A stretch of DNA of 64,000 nucleotides from Alkalibacter rhizosphaerae (lineage in GTDB: Bacteria; Bacillota; Clostridia; Eubacteriales; Alkalibacteraceae), in NCBI RefSeq assembly GCF_017352215.1, contig NZ_CP071444.1, positions 1,736,001-1,800,000 on the forward strand. Reading direction: 5' to 3'. Each line of letters begins with the position of its first letter. Position 1 is the stretch's first letter. The notes under the pieces were generated by a model. It did not search any database, was not told the origin of the DNA, and saw only the letters and a program-made list of their open reading frames with translations. Shown piece after piece: positions 18,704 through 28,303 of this stretch. A program made the translations under genes and the position numbers.

Positions 18704-18732
18704 CAATAGGGTTTCTGGAGGAAACCCTATTG
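18704..18732 (+). terminator. Strong inverted repeat between the nucleoside operon and aroB
   Basis: Perfect 12-bp arms (18704-18715 and 18721-18732) with a five-base loop, directly after the permease stop. No T-run follows, and the aroB -10 begins three bases further on. It may therefore end the upstream transcript weakly, act as an operator, or both. Confidence 0.5.
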
Positions 18733-18741
18733 TGTTATAAT
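18733..18741 (+). promoter_or_regulatory. Extended -10 promoter of the aro operon
   Basis: TG-T-TATAAT at 18733-18741, 30 bp before aroB. The -35 region would lie inside the preceding inverted repeat and is not consensus. Confidence 0.55.
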
Positions 18742-18770
18742 TGATAAAAACTAGGCAGGGAGGCGTTTTT

Positions 18771-19835
18771 ATGGGAAACATTATGGTGGATATCCATCGG
18801 GATTATAAATATGCCATAGAAGTGGAGAACGGATTGCTGGACGATCTGGACCGGTACCGGAATTTGTTTTTTCGGTACGAAAAAGCCGTTCTGATCACCG
18901 ATGAAAACGTGGCTCCCCACTATTTGAGACAAGTGGAAAAGCAGATCGACAAGGCCGGTTGCAAGACCCATGCCATCATCCTTCCGGCTGGAGAGGGGAC
19001 AAAATCTCTGGAGAAAGCGGAAGAGATCTATCATCATTTCTCCGAGTACAATCTTTCCAGGGGAGACCTGGTGGTGGCTTTGGGTGGTGGAGTCGTAGGA
19101 GATCTGACCGGTTTTTGCGCATCCACCTATCTTCGGGGAGTGGATTTCATTCAGATCCCCACCACACTATTGGCCCAGGTGGACAGCAGTGTGGGAGGAA
19201 AAGTCGGCGTCAACCTGAGCAAGGGAAAGAATCTGGTAGGCAGTTTCTACCAGCCAAAGGCGGTCATTGTAGATCCCTTGACCCTGAAGACACTGAACAA
19301 GCGGGTGTTCTGCGACGGCATGGCGGAAGTCATCAAGTACGGTTGCATTCAGGACAAGGGCCTATTCGATCGTTTGATGATGGGATCCGTCCAGGCACCG
19401 CCGGAAGAGATCGATGAGATCATCGAATCTTGTTGCACCATCAAACGAAATGTCATCCAGGAGGATGAACGGGAAACCGGATTGCGACGGATCCTTAATT
19501 TTGGTCATACCCTGGGGCATGTACTGGAGACGTATTTCAACTACCAAAAATACTCCCATGGAGAAGCCGTAGCCATCGGGATGTATCATATCACCACCAA
19601 GAGCGAAAGCAGAGGCATCACAAAAGAGGGAACGTCAGAGAAATTGAAAGAACTGTTGTTGGCGTACGATCTGCCTGTCACCATGCCTTATCTGGAGCAG
19701 GAACGGGTGGAGGAGATCCTGTTTCGCGACAAAAAATTCAGCGGAAACAAGATCACACTGATTCTTCTCAAGGACATCGGGGAAGCGGTCATGGTCAGCA
19801 TGGATAAAAACCAACTGGTGGAATTTATCGTTTAG
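18771..19835 (+). CDS. aroB: 3-dehydroquinate synthase
   Basis: Second step of the shikimate pathway: DAHP to 3-dehydroquinate, NAD+ and divalent metal dependent. The 354-residue protein shows GGGVVGDLTGF near residue 105 (NAD binding), QVDSSVGGKVGVN, and metal ligands in the LNFGHTLGH motif. ATG 18771 follows GGGAGG; an upstream TTG in frame has no ribosome site. First gene of aroB-aroA-aroC-chorismate mutase; aroA starts 15 bp later. Confidence 0.95.
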   Translation: MGNIMVDIHRDYKYAIEVENGLLDDLDRYRNLFFRYEKAVLITDENVAPHYLRQVEKQIDKAGCKTHAIILPAGEGTKSLEKAEEIYHHFSEYNLSRGDLVVALGGGVVGDLTGFCASTYLRGVDFIQIPTTLLAQVDSSVGGKVGVNLSKGKNLVGSFYQPKAVIVDPLTLKTLNKRVFCDGMAEVIKYGCIQDKGLFDRLMMGSVQAPPEEIDEIIESCCTIKRNVIQEDERETGLRRILNFGHTLGHVLETYFNYQKYSHGEAVAIGMYHITTKSESRGITKEGTSEKLKELLLAYDLPVTMPYLEQERVEEILFRDKKFSGNKITLILLKDIGEAVMVSMDKNQLVEFIV

Positions 19836-19849
19836 AGGAGGGCACCGTA

Positions 19850-21149
19850 ATGAAGAGAGTGGAGATCACACCAACGACCTTAAGGGGTACCGTCAACATT
19901 CCCCCGTCAAAAAGCATGAGCCATCGGAGCATCTTTTGCGCCGCTTTGAGCGATGGGATCAGCAATATCCACAACGTGCTGATGTCGGAGGATATTCGGG
20001 CGACCTGCGAGGCCATGGAAACCATTGGTGCAAAAATCAAGTATAAACCCACCGATGAAAAAAAAGACCTGTATCATCTGAGGATCCAGGGTATTCCCAG
20101 GCCGCGGCAAAAACGGGAAAAAATCGATTGCGGAGAATCCGGATCTACCATTCGGTTCATTTTGCCCTTGTTGGCCACCATGGATGAAACCATGACAGTG
20201 ACAGGGCGGGGGCGTCTGGTGAGCCGGCCTTTGGATGCCTATTATGAAATTTTCGACAAGCACAAGGTATATTATACGAATAAATACGGAGAACTCCCCT
20301 TGACGTTGAAGGGCCAGTTGTCTTCCGGCACTTATGAAGTAAAGGGAGATGTCAGCTCCCAGTTCATTACCGGCCTACTTTTTGCATTGCCTCTTTTGCC
20401 CGGGGATTCGGTCATTCGACTGACCACCCCCTTGGAGAGCAAACCCTATGTGGACATGACCATGGAGATCATGAAGCGTTTTGGCATTACTGTCGTCAAC
20501 GAAAACGACGAAGCTTTTCATATCCCCGGATCCCAAAGATATCAGGCAGCCGATTACGTGGTGGAGGGAGACTACTCCCAATCTGCATTTTGGTTGAGCG
20601 CCGGCGTTTTGGGGGAGAGATCTACAGCAACGACTTGAAGCTGGATTCCCTTCAGGGAGACAAGGTCATCGTGGACATCATTCGAAAAATGGGGGGAACA
20701 TCGAAAAACTCCTGTTGGGATATAAAACCACCCGATCCGACCTCCATGGGACCACTGTGGATGCTTCCCAGTGTCCGGATCTGGTGCCCATCGTCAGCGT
20801 GCTGGCTTGTCTGGGAAGCGGCATGACGGAGATCATCAATGCCAAGCGACTCCGCATCAAGGAATCGGACCGGCTGGACGCCATTACTACCGTGATGTCG
20901 GCCCTGGGGGCGGACATTGCCCAGTATACGGACGGACTGATCATCAAAGGTCGGGAAAACCTGAAAGGCGGAGTGGTGGACAGCTTCAACGACCACCGCA
21001 TCGCCATGGCGGCAGCCGTCGCTTCCATTCGATGCGAAGAGAAAGTCATCGTCAACAACGCCCAGAGCGTGAACAAGTCCTATCCAAAATTTTGGGAAGA
21101 CTTTGTGAGTTTGGGAGGGATCATCCATGAGTTCGACGTGGGGGAATAA
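19850..21149 (+). pseudogene. aroA: 3-phosphoshikimate 1-carboxyvinyltransferase (EPSP synthase), two frameshifts
   Basis: The N-terminal half is intact and well conserved: PPSKSMSHR (phosphate/PEP site) and CGESGSTIRF. The frame breaks at a GGGGG run near 20610 and again at a G run near 20692-20697. Restoring one G at each site gives a continuous enzyme through SNDLKLDSLQGD, then ACLGSGMTEI, RIKESDR and FNDHRIAMA to the stop at 21149, about 433 residues. Both breaks are single-base losses in poly-G and the rest of the operon is intact, so sequencing error is the likelier cause. The start follows GAGGAGGG. Confidence 0.85.
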
Positions 21150-22182
21150 AATTCGTTTCAGCATTTTTGGAGAGTCCCATGGTCCGGCCATCGGAGGAGT
21201 TCTGGATGGACTGCCCCCGGGAATGGAACTGGACATGGACTTTATTCAACAGCAGATGGATCGAAGAAAGCCGGGACAAGACCGGTTTTCCACCAAACGG
21301 AAGGAAACGGACCAGGTGGAGATCCTCAGTGGATTTTTTGAAGGGAAAACCACCGGCACGCCCCTTGCTTTCATCATTCGAAACGAAGACAACCGGTCAA
21401 GGGATTACGCGGCTTTAAAAAGCAAGATGCGGCCCGGACATGCGGACTGGACCGGCCATCTGCGATACCAAGGATACAACGACTACCGAGGCGGAGGACA
21501 TTTTTCCGGACGGATCACAGCGCCTTTTGTGTTTTACGGTGCAGTGGCAAAACAATATTTGTTGGAGAACTACGGCATCCAGATCGTTTCCCGGATCGCA
21601 TCCATTGGAAACGTGGAAGACGAAGTGCTGGATCATTTGTCTGCAGATCCCCTGGAGCTCTTGAAAAAACTCAAGAATCAGCCCTTTCCGGTCATGGAGG
21701 AAGCCGCAGGAACGTCCATGAAACAGGTCATCGACGACGCCAGAAACCAGCAGGATTCCGTGGGCGGAGTGGTGGAATGCATGGGTTTCCACATTCCGGC
21801 AGGTGTCGGGAGCCCTTTTTTTGACTCCCTGGAAAGCACCATATCCCATTTGATCTTTTCCGTGCCTGCAACCAAGGCAGCGCTAAAGGGTTCCCAGGCC
21901 AACGACGTTTTTTATTATGATGAAGAAGGTCGCATGCAGGCGAAAACCAACCACAACGGAGGGATCCAGGGAGGGATCTCCAACGGCTTGCCTCTGGTTT
22001 TCCGAGTGGCTTTCAAACCGACGCCATCCATTTCCAAAGAACAGGAGACGGTGGACATTGAAAATAAGGAAAATGTTGCCCTTTCCATCCAGGGCCGACA
22101 CGATCCATGTATCGTTCCCAGGGCGCTGCCGGTAGTGGAAAGCTGCATGGCCATTGCCCTGCTGGAAGAATTGGTCATTTAA
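21127..22182 (+). CDS. aroC: Chorismate synthase
   Basis: Converts EPSP to chorismate with reduced FMN. The 351-residue protein carries the family signatures GESHGPAIGGVLDG near the N-terminus, the RPGHADWTG segment and RGGGHFSGR near residue 120. It overlaps the end of aroA by 23 bp, indicating tight coupling. Nothing is missing compared with typical 350-390-residue enzymes. Confidence 0.95.
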   Translation: MSSTWGNKIRFSIFGESHGPAIGGVLDGLPPGMELDMDFIQQQMDRRKPGQDRFSTKRKETDQVEILSGFFEGKTTGTPLAFIIRNEDNRSRDYAALKSKMRPGHADWTGHLRYQGYNDYRGGGHFSGRITAPFVFYGAVAKQYLLENYGIQIVSRIASIGNVEDEVLDHLSADPLELLKKLKNQPFPVMEEAAGTSMKQVIDDARNQQDSVGGVVECMGFHIPAGVGSPFFDSLESTISHLIFSVPATKAALKGSQANDVFYYDEEGRMQAKTNHNGGIQGGISNGLPLVFRVAFKPTPSISKEQETVDIENKENVALSIQGRHDPCIVPRALPVVESCMAIALLEELVI

Positions 22183-22192
22183 GGAGGTCGCC

Positions 22193-22474
22193 ATGCGAAA
22201 CTTGGAAGAAGTACGAAAGGACATCGATGCCATAAACCAGGAGATGGTCCGTCTATTTTTGAGGCGGATGGAGCTCTCGGAAGAAGTGGTTCGCTATAAA
22301 ATGGAACACCAGCTGCCCATTTACGACAAGGAACGGGAACAGGCCATTGTGGAGGCCATGGTCAAGACCGGGGATCCCGGTCATTTGGAAGCATATCTTC
22401 GGGATTTTCTAAAAGCCCTCATGGAGATCAGCAAGGACTATCAGCAAGAGGTGCTGGACGGAGAAGGACCATGA
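22193..22474 (+). CDS. Chorismate mutase, AroQ class
   Basis: A 93-residue all-helical enzyme converting chorismate to prephenate for Phe/Tyr synthesis. The AroQ pattern is visible: LEEVRKDIDAINQEMVRLFLRRM with later Lys/Arg and Glu contacts (YKMEHQLPIYDKERE). It stands alone, not fused to prephenate dehydratase or DAHP synthase. ATG 22193 follows AAGGAGG; an in-frame ATG at 22154 lies inside aroC. Confidence 0.9.
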   Translation: MRNLEEVRKDIDAINQEMVRLFLRRMELSEEVVRYKMEHQLPIYDKEREQAIVEAMVKTGDPGHLEAYLRDFLKALMEISKDYQQEVLDGEGP

Positions 22475-22638
22475 AATATTATATCATCGTTGCAGTGATC
22501 CTTCTGATCGGATACTTCTGGGTCCGGCGGTTGGCCGATCTGATCTACAACAACGAGAAGTATACAAAAGGGTTGGATCGGAAATTCAACTACGACGAGG
22601 TTCTTCCGGAAAACGAAAAAAAAGAGACAGAAGAATGA
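22471..22638 (+). CDS. Small single-pass membrane protein (55 aa)
   Basis: An ATGA overlap (22471-22474) with the chorismate mutase stop opens a 55-codon frame: a hydrophobic segment from residues 3-18 (YYIIVAVILLIGYFWV), then a polar, charged tail ending in acidic residues (EKKETEE). Coupled position, good topology and codon use support a real gene. I recognise no family. It closes the aro operon; pyruvate carboxylase follows after 67 bp. Confidence 0.6.
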   Translation: MKYYIIVAVILLIGYFWVRRLADLIYNNEKYTKGLDRKFNYDEVLPENEKKETEE

Positions 22639-22705
22639 AAGATTGTTCTTTTTGAATTGTGAAAATTCTGATAAAATAGTCAAAATACCTAAAAGGAGGT
22701 CCAGC

Positions 22706-25700
22706 ATGAAGAAGTTTAAAAAGGTGTTGATCGCCAATCGCGGGGAAATCGCCATTCGGATCATACGTGCCTGCCAGGAACTTGGAATTTCCACGGTAGC
22801 CATATATGCCGAAGAGGACAAGTTGTCCCTGTTTCGCAGAAAAGCGGACGAAGCTTATTTGATTGAAGACCACCGGGGACCGGTGGATGCGTATTTGAAT
22901 ATAGATAAGATCATCAATCTGGCCATCAAAAAAGAGGTGGACGCCATTCATCCGGGATACGGATTCCTATCGGAAAATCCGGAATTTGCCCGTCGGGTGG
23001 AAGCGGAAGGCATCACTTTTATCGGACCGGATCATTGGATGATGCGCCAATTGGGAGACAAGATCCAATCCAAGATCCAGGCCAACAAGGTGGATGTTCC
23101 CACCATTCCCGGCGTGGAAAAGCCCATTGAAAGCGACGAAGAGGCCATGGAATTTGCACGGATCGCAGGATACCCCATCATGCTCAAGGCAGCAGCCGGT
23201 GGCGGAGGACGGGGGATGCGGATCGTCAAGGAAGAAAAAAACCTCCTTCGGGAGTTTCACTCCGCACGAAGCGAGGCATTCAAGGCGTTCGGCAGCGGAG
23301 ACATCTTCATTGAAAAATATTTGGAGAATCCAAAGCACATCGAAGTCCAGGTATTGGGGGACAACTATGGAAACATTGTTCATCTCTTTGAACGGGATTG
23401 TTCCATCCAGCGACGACATCAAAAATTGATCGAGTTTACCCCATCCCAGAGCATCAACGATGTCCAGCGGCAGCACATTTGCGAAGATGCCATCAAATTG
23501 GCCAAATCCGTAAACTATCGAAATGCAGGGACCGTGGAATTTTTGGTAGACGGAAATGGAGACCATTACTTTATCGAAATGAATCCCAGGATCCAGGTGG
23601 AACACACGGTGACAGAGATCGTGACGGGCATCGACATCGTCCAGGCACAGATCTTGATCGCCCAGGGCCATGCCCTCACATCGGATGCCATCGACATTGC
23701 CGATCAGGACAGCATCACCATGCGGGGTGCGGCCATCCAGTGCCGGATCACCACGGAAGATCCCCAAAACAACTTCATGCCCGACACGGGGAAACTGGAA
23801 GTCTACCGTACCGGTTCCGGAAACGGCGTCCGACTGGATGGCGGCAACGGATTTACCGGTGCCATGATCTCCCCTTACTACGACAGCCTTTTGGTGAAGA
23901 CGACGGCTTTCGGCCGTACCTTTGAAGAAGCCCGAAGAAAAGCGGTTCGGGTGGTCAAGGAACACGAGATCGAAGGAGTCAAGACCAACAAGGATTTCAT
24001 CATCAATGTGTTGGAACACCCTACGTTTATTGAAGGAGTCTGCGACACCAAATTTATCGACAATCACCCGGAACTTTTCAACGTGGACGGCAACTCCTCC
24101 AGCGATGAGGTCCGCCTGCTCCGATTCATTGGAAACAAGGTGGTCAACGAGACCCTGGGCAACAAGCGTGAATTCGACAATCCGGTGATTCCCCCTTACG
24201 ACGACAGCAAAAAACTCTACGGAACGAAGCAGATCCTGGACGAAAAAGGTCCTGATGGCCTGGTCCAGTGGATCAAGGATCAAAAACAGCTTCTCTTTAC
24301 GGACACCACCATGCGGGATGCCCATCAGTCCTTGTTGGCGACCAGGGTGCGAAGCAGGGACATGATCAAAGTAGCCAAGTCGACGGCCCATTTGGGGTCC
24401 GACCTTTTCTCCCTGGAAATGTGGGGAGGAGCGACTTTTGATGTCAGCTATCGATATTTGAAGGAATCCCCCTGGAAGCGTCTGGAGGAGTTGCGGGAAA
24501 GGATCCCCAACATTTTGTTCCAAATGCTGTTTCGAGGATCCAATGCCGTTGGATACAAAAACTATCCGGACAACCTGATCCGAGACTTTGTGAAGGAAGC
24601 GTCTCAAAGCGGCATCGACGTCTTCCGCATCTTCGACTCCTTAAACTGGTTGGAAGCCATGAAAGTATCCGTGGATGAGGTACTCAAGCAGGGCAAAGTA
24701 GCAGAAGTGAGCATTTGCTACACGGGTGACATCCTGGATGAGTCCAGAACGAAATACAATCTGGATTACTACGTCCGAAAGGCCAAAGAAGTGGAGAACA
24801 TGGGCGCCCATATCCTGGCGATCAAAGACATGGCCGCTTTGCTGAAACCGGCGGCAGCCCATAAACTGATCACTGCACTGAAACAGGAAGTAAAGATCCC
24901 CATCCATCTCCATACCCACGACACTTCCGGAAACGGAGTGGCCACCCTTTTGATGGCCACTATGGCCGGAGTGGATATCGTGGATACGGCCATAACGGGA
25001 ATGAGCGGACAAACCAGCCATCCGTCCCTCAACTCCATCGTGGCGGCTGTAGAAAATACGGATCGACAGAGCACTTTGGATCTGGACAAGCTGCAGCAAT
25101 TGTCCGAGTACTGGACTTCTGTACGGGACGTCTATTATGAGTTCGAATCCGGTCTCAATTCCGGAACCACGGAGATCTACAAGTACGAGATCCCGGGTGG
25201 GCAATACTCCAACTTGAAAGCCCAGGTGGAAAGCTTTGGCTTGGGGCAAAAATTCAAGGATGTCAAAGAAAAATACATTGAAGCCAACGAGTTGTTCGGC
25301 GACATCGTAAAGGTGACACCTTCCTCAAAAGTGGTTGGAGACATGGCCATCTTCATGGTGCAAAACGAACTGGACAAGGAAAACATCTATGAAAAAGGCA
25401 AGGATATGGCCTATCCGGATTCCGTACGGGACTTTTTCCGGGGAATGATCGGCCAGCCGGAAGGCGGCTTCAACGAAGACCTTTCCAAGATCGTCCTCAA
25501 GGGGGAAAAACCCATCAGCGTGCGACCGGGGACCTTGCTGGAAGATATCGACTATCAAGAAATATTTGATGAATACAAGAAAAGCTTCAACCTGGAACTG
25601 GATCAAAAAGACATGCTGGCGGCAGCCCTCTATCCAAAAGTGTTTCGGGAATATGTAGAGTATATGTGCGTCAACGACGAATACATGCGCATGGAAAGCG

Positions 25701-26137
25701 ACGTTTTCTTCCATGGACTGAGGATCGGCGAGATCTCCCAGATCGAGTTGTCATCCGGGAAAAGCTTTATGGTGAAGTTGGTGGACATCGGCAAGATCAA
25801 CGATCAGGGTCTGCGTTCCGTCGTATTCGAAGTGGACGGTTTCCGTCGCGAGATCTTTGTAGAGGATACCAAATCCTTCCTTGCCCAATCCAAGGATGTC
25901 CACAAGCAAGTGGACAAGGACGACCCGTATCAGGTGGGATCCAGCATCCCGGGTACGGTGGTCAATGTTTTGGTCCAGGAGGGGGACGACGTGAAAGTGA
26001 ACCAACCCTTGATGATCATCGAAGCCATGAAAATGGAAACGGAGATCGTAAGCAGTGTGGACGGCGTCGTGGAAACCATCTACGCCCAAAAGGGACAATC
26101 CGTAAAAACAGGCGAATTGGTCATCCAGTTGGCCTAG
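22706..26137 (+). CDS. pyc: Pyruvate carboxylase
   Basis: Carboxylates pyruvate to oxaloacetate with biotin and ATP (anaplerosis). The 1143-residue single chain has, in order, biotin carboxylase (about 1-450; ATP loop AAAGGGGRGMR), carboxyltransferase of the DRE-TIM type (about 530-800; DTTMRDAHQSLLATR), a tetramerisation region and a C-terminal biotinyl domain with EAMKMETE, biotinylated at Lys1109. ATG 22706 follows AAAAGGAGG. Full length for the family; biotin would be attached by the birA product at 42968. Confidence 0.97.
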   Translation: MKKFKKVLIANRGEIAIRIIRACQELGISTVAIYAEEDKLSLFRRKADEAYLIEDHRGPVDAYLNIDKIINLAIKKEVDAIHPGYGFLSENPEFARRVEAEGITFIGPDHWMMRQLGDKIQSKIQANKVDVPTIPGVEKPIESDEEAMEFARIAGYPIMLKAAAGGGGRGMRIVKEEKNLLREFHSARSEAFKAFGSGDIFIEKYLENPKHIEVQVLGDNYGNIVHLFERDCSIQRRHQKLIEFTPSQSINDVQRQHICEDAIKLAKSVNYRNAGTVEFLVDGNGDHYFIEMNPRIQVEHTVTEIVTGIDIVQAQILIAQGHALTSDAIDIADQDSITMRGAAIQCRITTEDPQNNFMPDTGKLEVYRTGSGNGVRLDGGNGFTGAMISPYYDSLLVKTTAFGRTFEEARRKAVRVVKEHEIEGVKTNKDFIINVLEHPTFIEGVCDTKFIDNHPELFNVDGNSSSDEVRLLRFIGNKVVNETLGNKREFDNPVIPPYDDSKKLYGTKQILDEKGPDGLVQWIKDQKQLLFTDTTMRDAHQSLLATRVRSRDMIKVAKSTAHLGSDLFSLEMWGGATFDVSYRYLKESPWKRLEELRERIPNILFQMLFRGSNAVGYKNYPDNLIRDFVKEASQSGIDVFRIFDSLNWLEAMKVSVDEVLKQGKVAEVSICYTGDILDESRTKYNLDYYVRKAKEVENMGAHILAIKDMAALLKPAAAHKLITALKQEVKIPIHLHTHDTSGNGVATLLMATMAGVDIVDTAITGMSGQTSHPSLNSIVAAVENTDRQSTLDLDKLQQLSEYWTSVRDVYYEFESGLNSGTTEIYKYEIPGGQYSNLKAQVESFGLGQKFKDVKEKYIEANELFGDIVKVTPSSKVVGDMAIFMVQNELDKENIYEKGKDMAYPDSVRDFFRGMIGQPEGGFNEDLSKIVLKGEKPISVRPGTLLEDIDYQEIFDEYKKSFNLELDQKDMLAAALYPKVFREYVEYMCVNDEYMRMESDVFFHGLRIGEISQIELSSGKSFMVKLVDIGKINDQGLRSVVFEVDGFRREIFVEDTKSFLAQSKDVHKQVDKDDPYQVGSSIPGTVVNVLVQEGDDVKVNQPLMIIEAMKMETEIVSSVDGVVETIYAQKGQSVKTGELVIQLA

Positions 26138-26140
26138 GGA

Positions 26141-26167
26141 AAAGAACCGGCACACGCCGGTTCTTTC
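26141..26167 (+). terminator. Intrinsic terminator after pyc
   Basis: Eleven-bp perfect stem (26141-26151 with 26156-26166), loop ACAC; the T tract is part of the 3' arm. Confidence 0.7.
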
Positions 26168-26232
26168 TATATCCACAGTGTGTAAAAATGTGCTATAGTT
26201 AAAAGAGAAACTCTGGTAAGGATGTGACACGA

Positions 26233-27090
26233 TTGAATCAAATTCAGGATCTGCTGCTGAATTTATCCCTGTTGGTAAAACCCTCCAACATCATAGACAT
26301 ACTCATCGTTGCTTTTGTCGTGTACAAAATCATCGGTTGGATCACCGATACCCAGGCGGAGCAGGTGGCAAAAGGCGTGGTCATTTTGCTGTTGGCCACC
26401 CAGCTGAGCGAGTGGTTCCGTTTGTATACGGTGAATTTTCTGTTGCGCAATTTGATGACCGTCGGGTTTATTGCCCTGGTCATCGTTTTTCAACCGGAAT
26501 TGCGGCGGGCTCTGGAACACATTGGCCGCACCAGCTTTTTTAAAACCAAGTGGATGGAAAATGTGAACGAAACGAAGCGGACCATCGAGGAGATCGTGGA
26601 AGCCGTCCAGCAGATGAGCAACAGCAAAACCGGTGCCTTGATCGCATTGGAAAAGGATACGGGTTTGGAAGACATCATTTCTACAGGGACCCGGTTGGAT
26701 TCTGCCGTCAGTTCGGAATTGTTGTTGAACATCTTTACACCGAATACTCCGCTCCACGATGGAGCAGTGATCATCAGCATTCGGGAAAACAAATTAAAGG
26801 CGGCATCCTGCCTGTTGCCGCTGACGGAGAATAAAAATGTCAGCAAAACGCTGGGTACCAGACACCGGGCAGCCATGGGCATGTCAGAAAACTCCGATGC
26901 CATCATTTTGATCGTTTCGGAAGAATCGGGGGTCATATCCTACGCCAATACCGGGAAGATCTACCGGTATCTGGATGCCAACGCTCTCCAGGAGTTTTTA
27001 ACGGAAGAATTTATTGTGAAGGATGAAAAATCCATCAAGATCAAGTTTTGGGGGACACAAAACAATGAAAAAAACAAGCAGGGGGAGTAA
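26233..27090 (+). CDS. cdaA: Diadenylate cyclase CdaA
   Basis: Makes c-di-AMP at the membrane. About 285 residues: three N-terminal membrane helices (to about residue 80), then the DAC domain with both catalytic motifs, LHDGAVII and GTRHRAAMG. The start is uncertain. GTG 26224 lies only one base after the AAGGA site, so TTG 26233, ten bases away, is preferred. It overlaps cdaR by 26 bp, the usual cdaA-cdaR pairing. Confidence 0.93.
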   Translation: MNQIQDLLLNLSLLVKPSNIIDILIVAFVVYKIIGWITDTQAEQVAKGVVILLLATQLSEWFRLYTVNFLLRNLMTVGFIALVIVFQPELRRALEHIGRTSFFKTKWMENVNETKRTIEEIVEAVQQMSNSKTGALIALEKDTGLEDIISTGTRLDSAVSSELLLNIFTPNTPLHDGAVIISIRENKLKAASCLLPLTENKNVSKTLGTRHRAAMGMSENSDAIILIVSEESGVISYANTGKIYRYLDANALQEFLTEEFIVKDEKSIKIKFWGTQNNEKNKQGE

Positions 27091-28303
27091 CACGGTCAAC
27101 GTAAAAATCATCATATCCTTAATTGTGGCTTTTGTGATGTGGATCTATGTCATTGGAGACCAAGACCCCAAAAACAGTCAACGCTATAACAACATCGACG
27201 TGAAAATACGAAACGAGCAAGTATTGGAAGACAAGGGTCTGGTATTGGCCAACGTGCTGGAAACATCCGTGGACATCACCATCAGTGGGAGGACCAGTGT
27301 ATTATACAATCTTCCCTGGAGGAATTTTTCCGCATACGTGGACTTGAGTTCTGTTACGGAGAAAGGATCCTACGAACTGTCTGTAGCCATACAAGGCATA
27401 CCTGATACTGTGGATCTGGAGAATGTGAGTCCGGCAACCATTACGGTGGAAATCGACCGGATCACCCAGCAAAATCGTGAGATCCAAGTTGATTTTGTGG
27501 GAGAATTGCCCCAAGGACTGCAATTGACGGATCATACCGTTAACCCGGGCACCGTGGTGGTGGAAGGCGGGGAAAACGTGCTGGCCAGGATACAGAAGGT
27601 CGGCGGTACCATAGACATGTCCGAGAGGGAAGAAGGATTCAGTGAAGTTCTGACACTGAGGGCATATGACGACCAAGGCCAGGAAGTAACAGGGATCACC
27701 CTGGATCCGGCAGAAGTGACCGTCACGGCAGCCATCGGAAACAATTATCTGTTGCCGGTAGAAGCCATTGTCACGGGAACTCCTGCAGAAGGATTCCAGA
27801 TCAAGGAGATCCAAATGACGCCGGCCAATGTTGCCATTATCAGCCAGGGTCCTACACCAGTGGAAAAAATAGAGACGGAACCCATCAACATTGAAGGGAT
27901 CCAGGAGGATGCGGAAGTCACCGCCAAGCTGATCATACCCAACGGTTTGATCTCTGCTTCGGACTTGGAGACGGTCCAGATCAAGATCCTGGTCGAACCC
28001 ATTGAAACCAGAGAATTTTCCGTTTCCACCCTGGAATACCGAAACCGTCCGGAAGGATTGGAAGTGGCAAGCAGTCAGGGGGAACAAAACGTGGTGGTTC
28101 AACTCTCCGGCGGAAAAAGCATCATACAAGCTCTGGGTCAAAACCAGATCCAGCTTTATGTGGATCTGACCGATGCAGTGGTTGGTGAAAATCAAGTGAC
28201 GCTGCAGATGGACGAATTGGAAGGGATCACTTTGGAAGAGCTGGAACCGACCCAATGGAGAGTGGTCCTGGAAGAAGCCCCGGAAGAGGTCGAAGAAGAA
28301 TGA
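27065..28303 (+). CDS. cdaR: YbbR-domain protein, CdaA regulator
   Basis: A 412-residue extracytoplasmic regulator of CdaA. One N-terminal membrane anchor (IIISLIVAFVMWIYVI) is followed by about four YbbR repeats, all beta-rich, and an acidic C-terminal tail (EEAPEEVEEE). ATG 27065 lies inside the end of cdaA and follows GGGGG. The usual third gene glmM is absent here; a FAD oxidoreductase overlaps the stop instead. Confidence 0.9.
   Translation: MKKTSRGSNTVNVKIIISLIVAFVMWIYVIGDQDPKNSQRYNNIDVKIRNEQVLEDKGLVLANVLETSVDITISGRTSVLYNLPWRNFSAYVDLSSVTEKGSYELSVAIQGIPDTVDLENVSPATITVEIDRITQQNREIQVDFVGELPQGLQLTDHTVNPGTVVVEGGENVLARIQKVGGTIDMSEREEGFSEVLTLRAYDDQGQEVTGITLDPAEVTVTAAIGNNYLLPVEAIVTGTPAEGFQIKEIQMTPANVAIISQGPTPVEKIETEPINIEGIQEDAEVTAKLIIPNGLISASDLETVQIKILVEPIETREFSVSTLEYRNRPEGLEVASSQGEQNVVVQLSGGKSIIQALGQNQIQLYVDLTDAVVGENQVTLQMDELEGITLEELEPTQWRVVLEEAPEEVEEE

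Noticed and set aside
22967-24607. 546-codon minus-strand frame inside pyc
   Set aside because: Opposite-strand shadow of a highly conserved gene with biased codon use.
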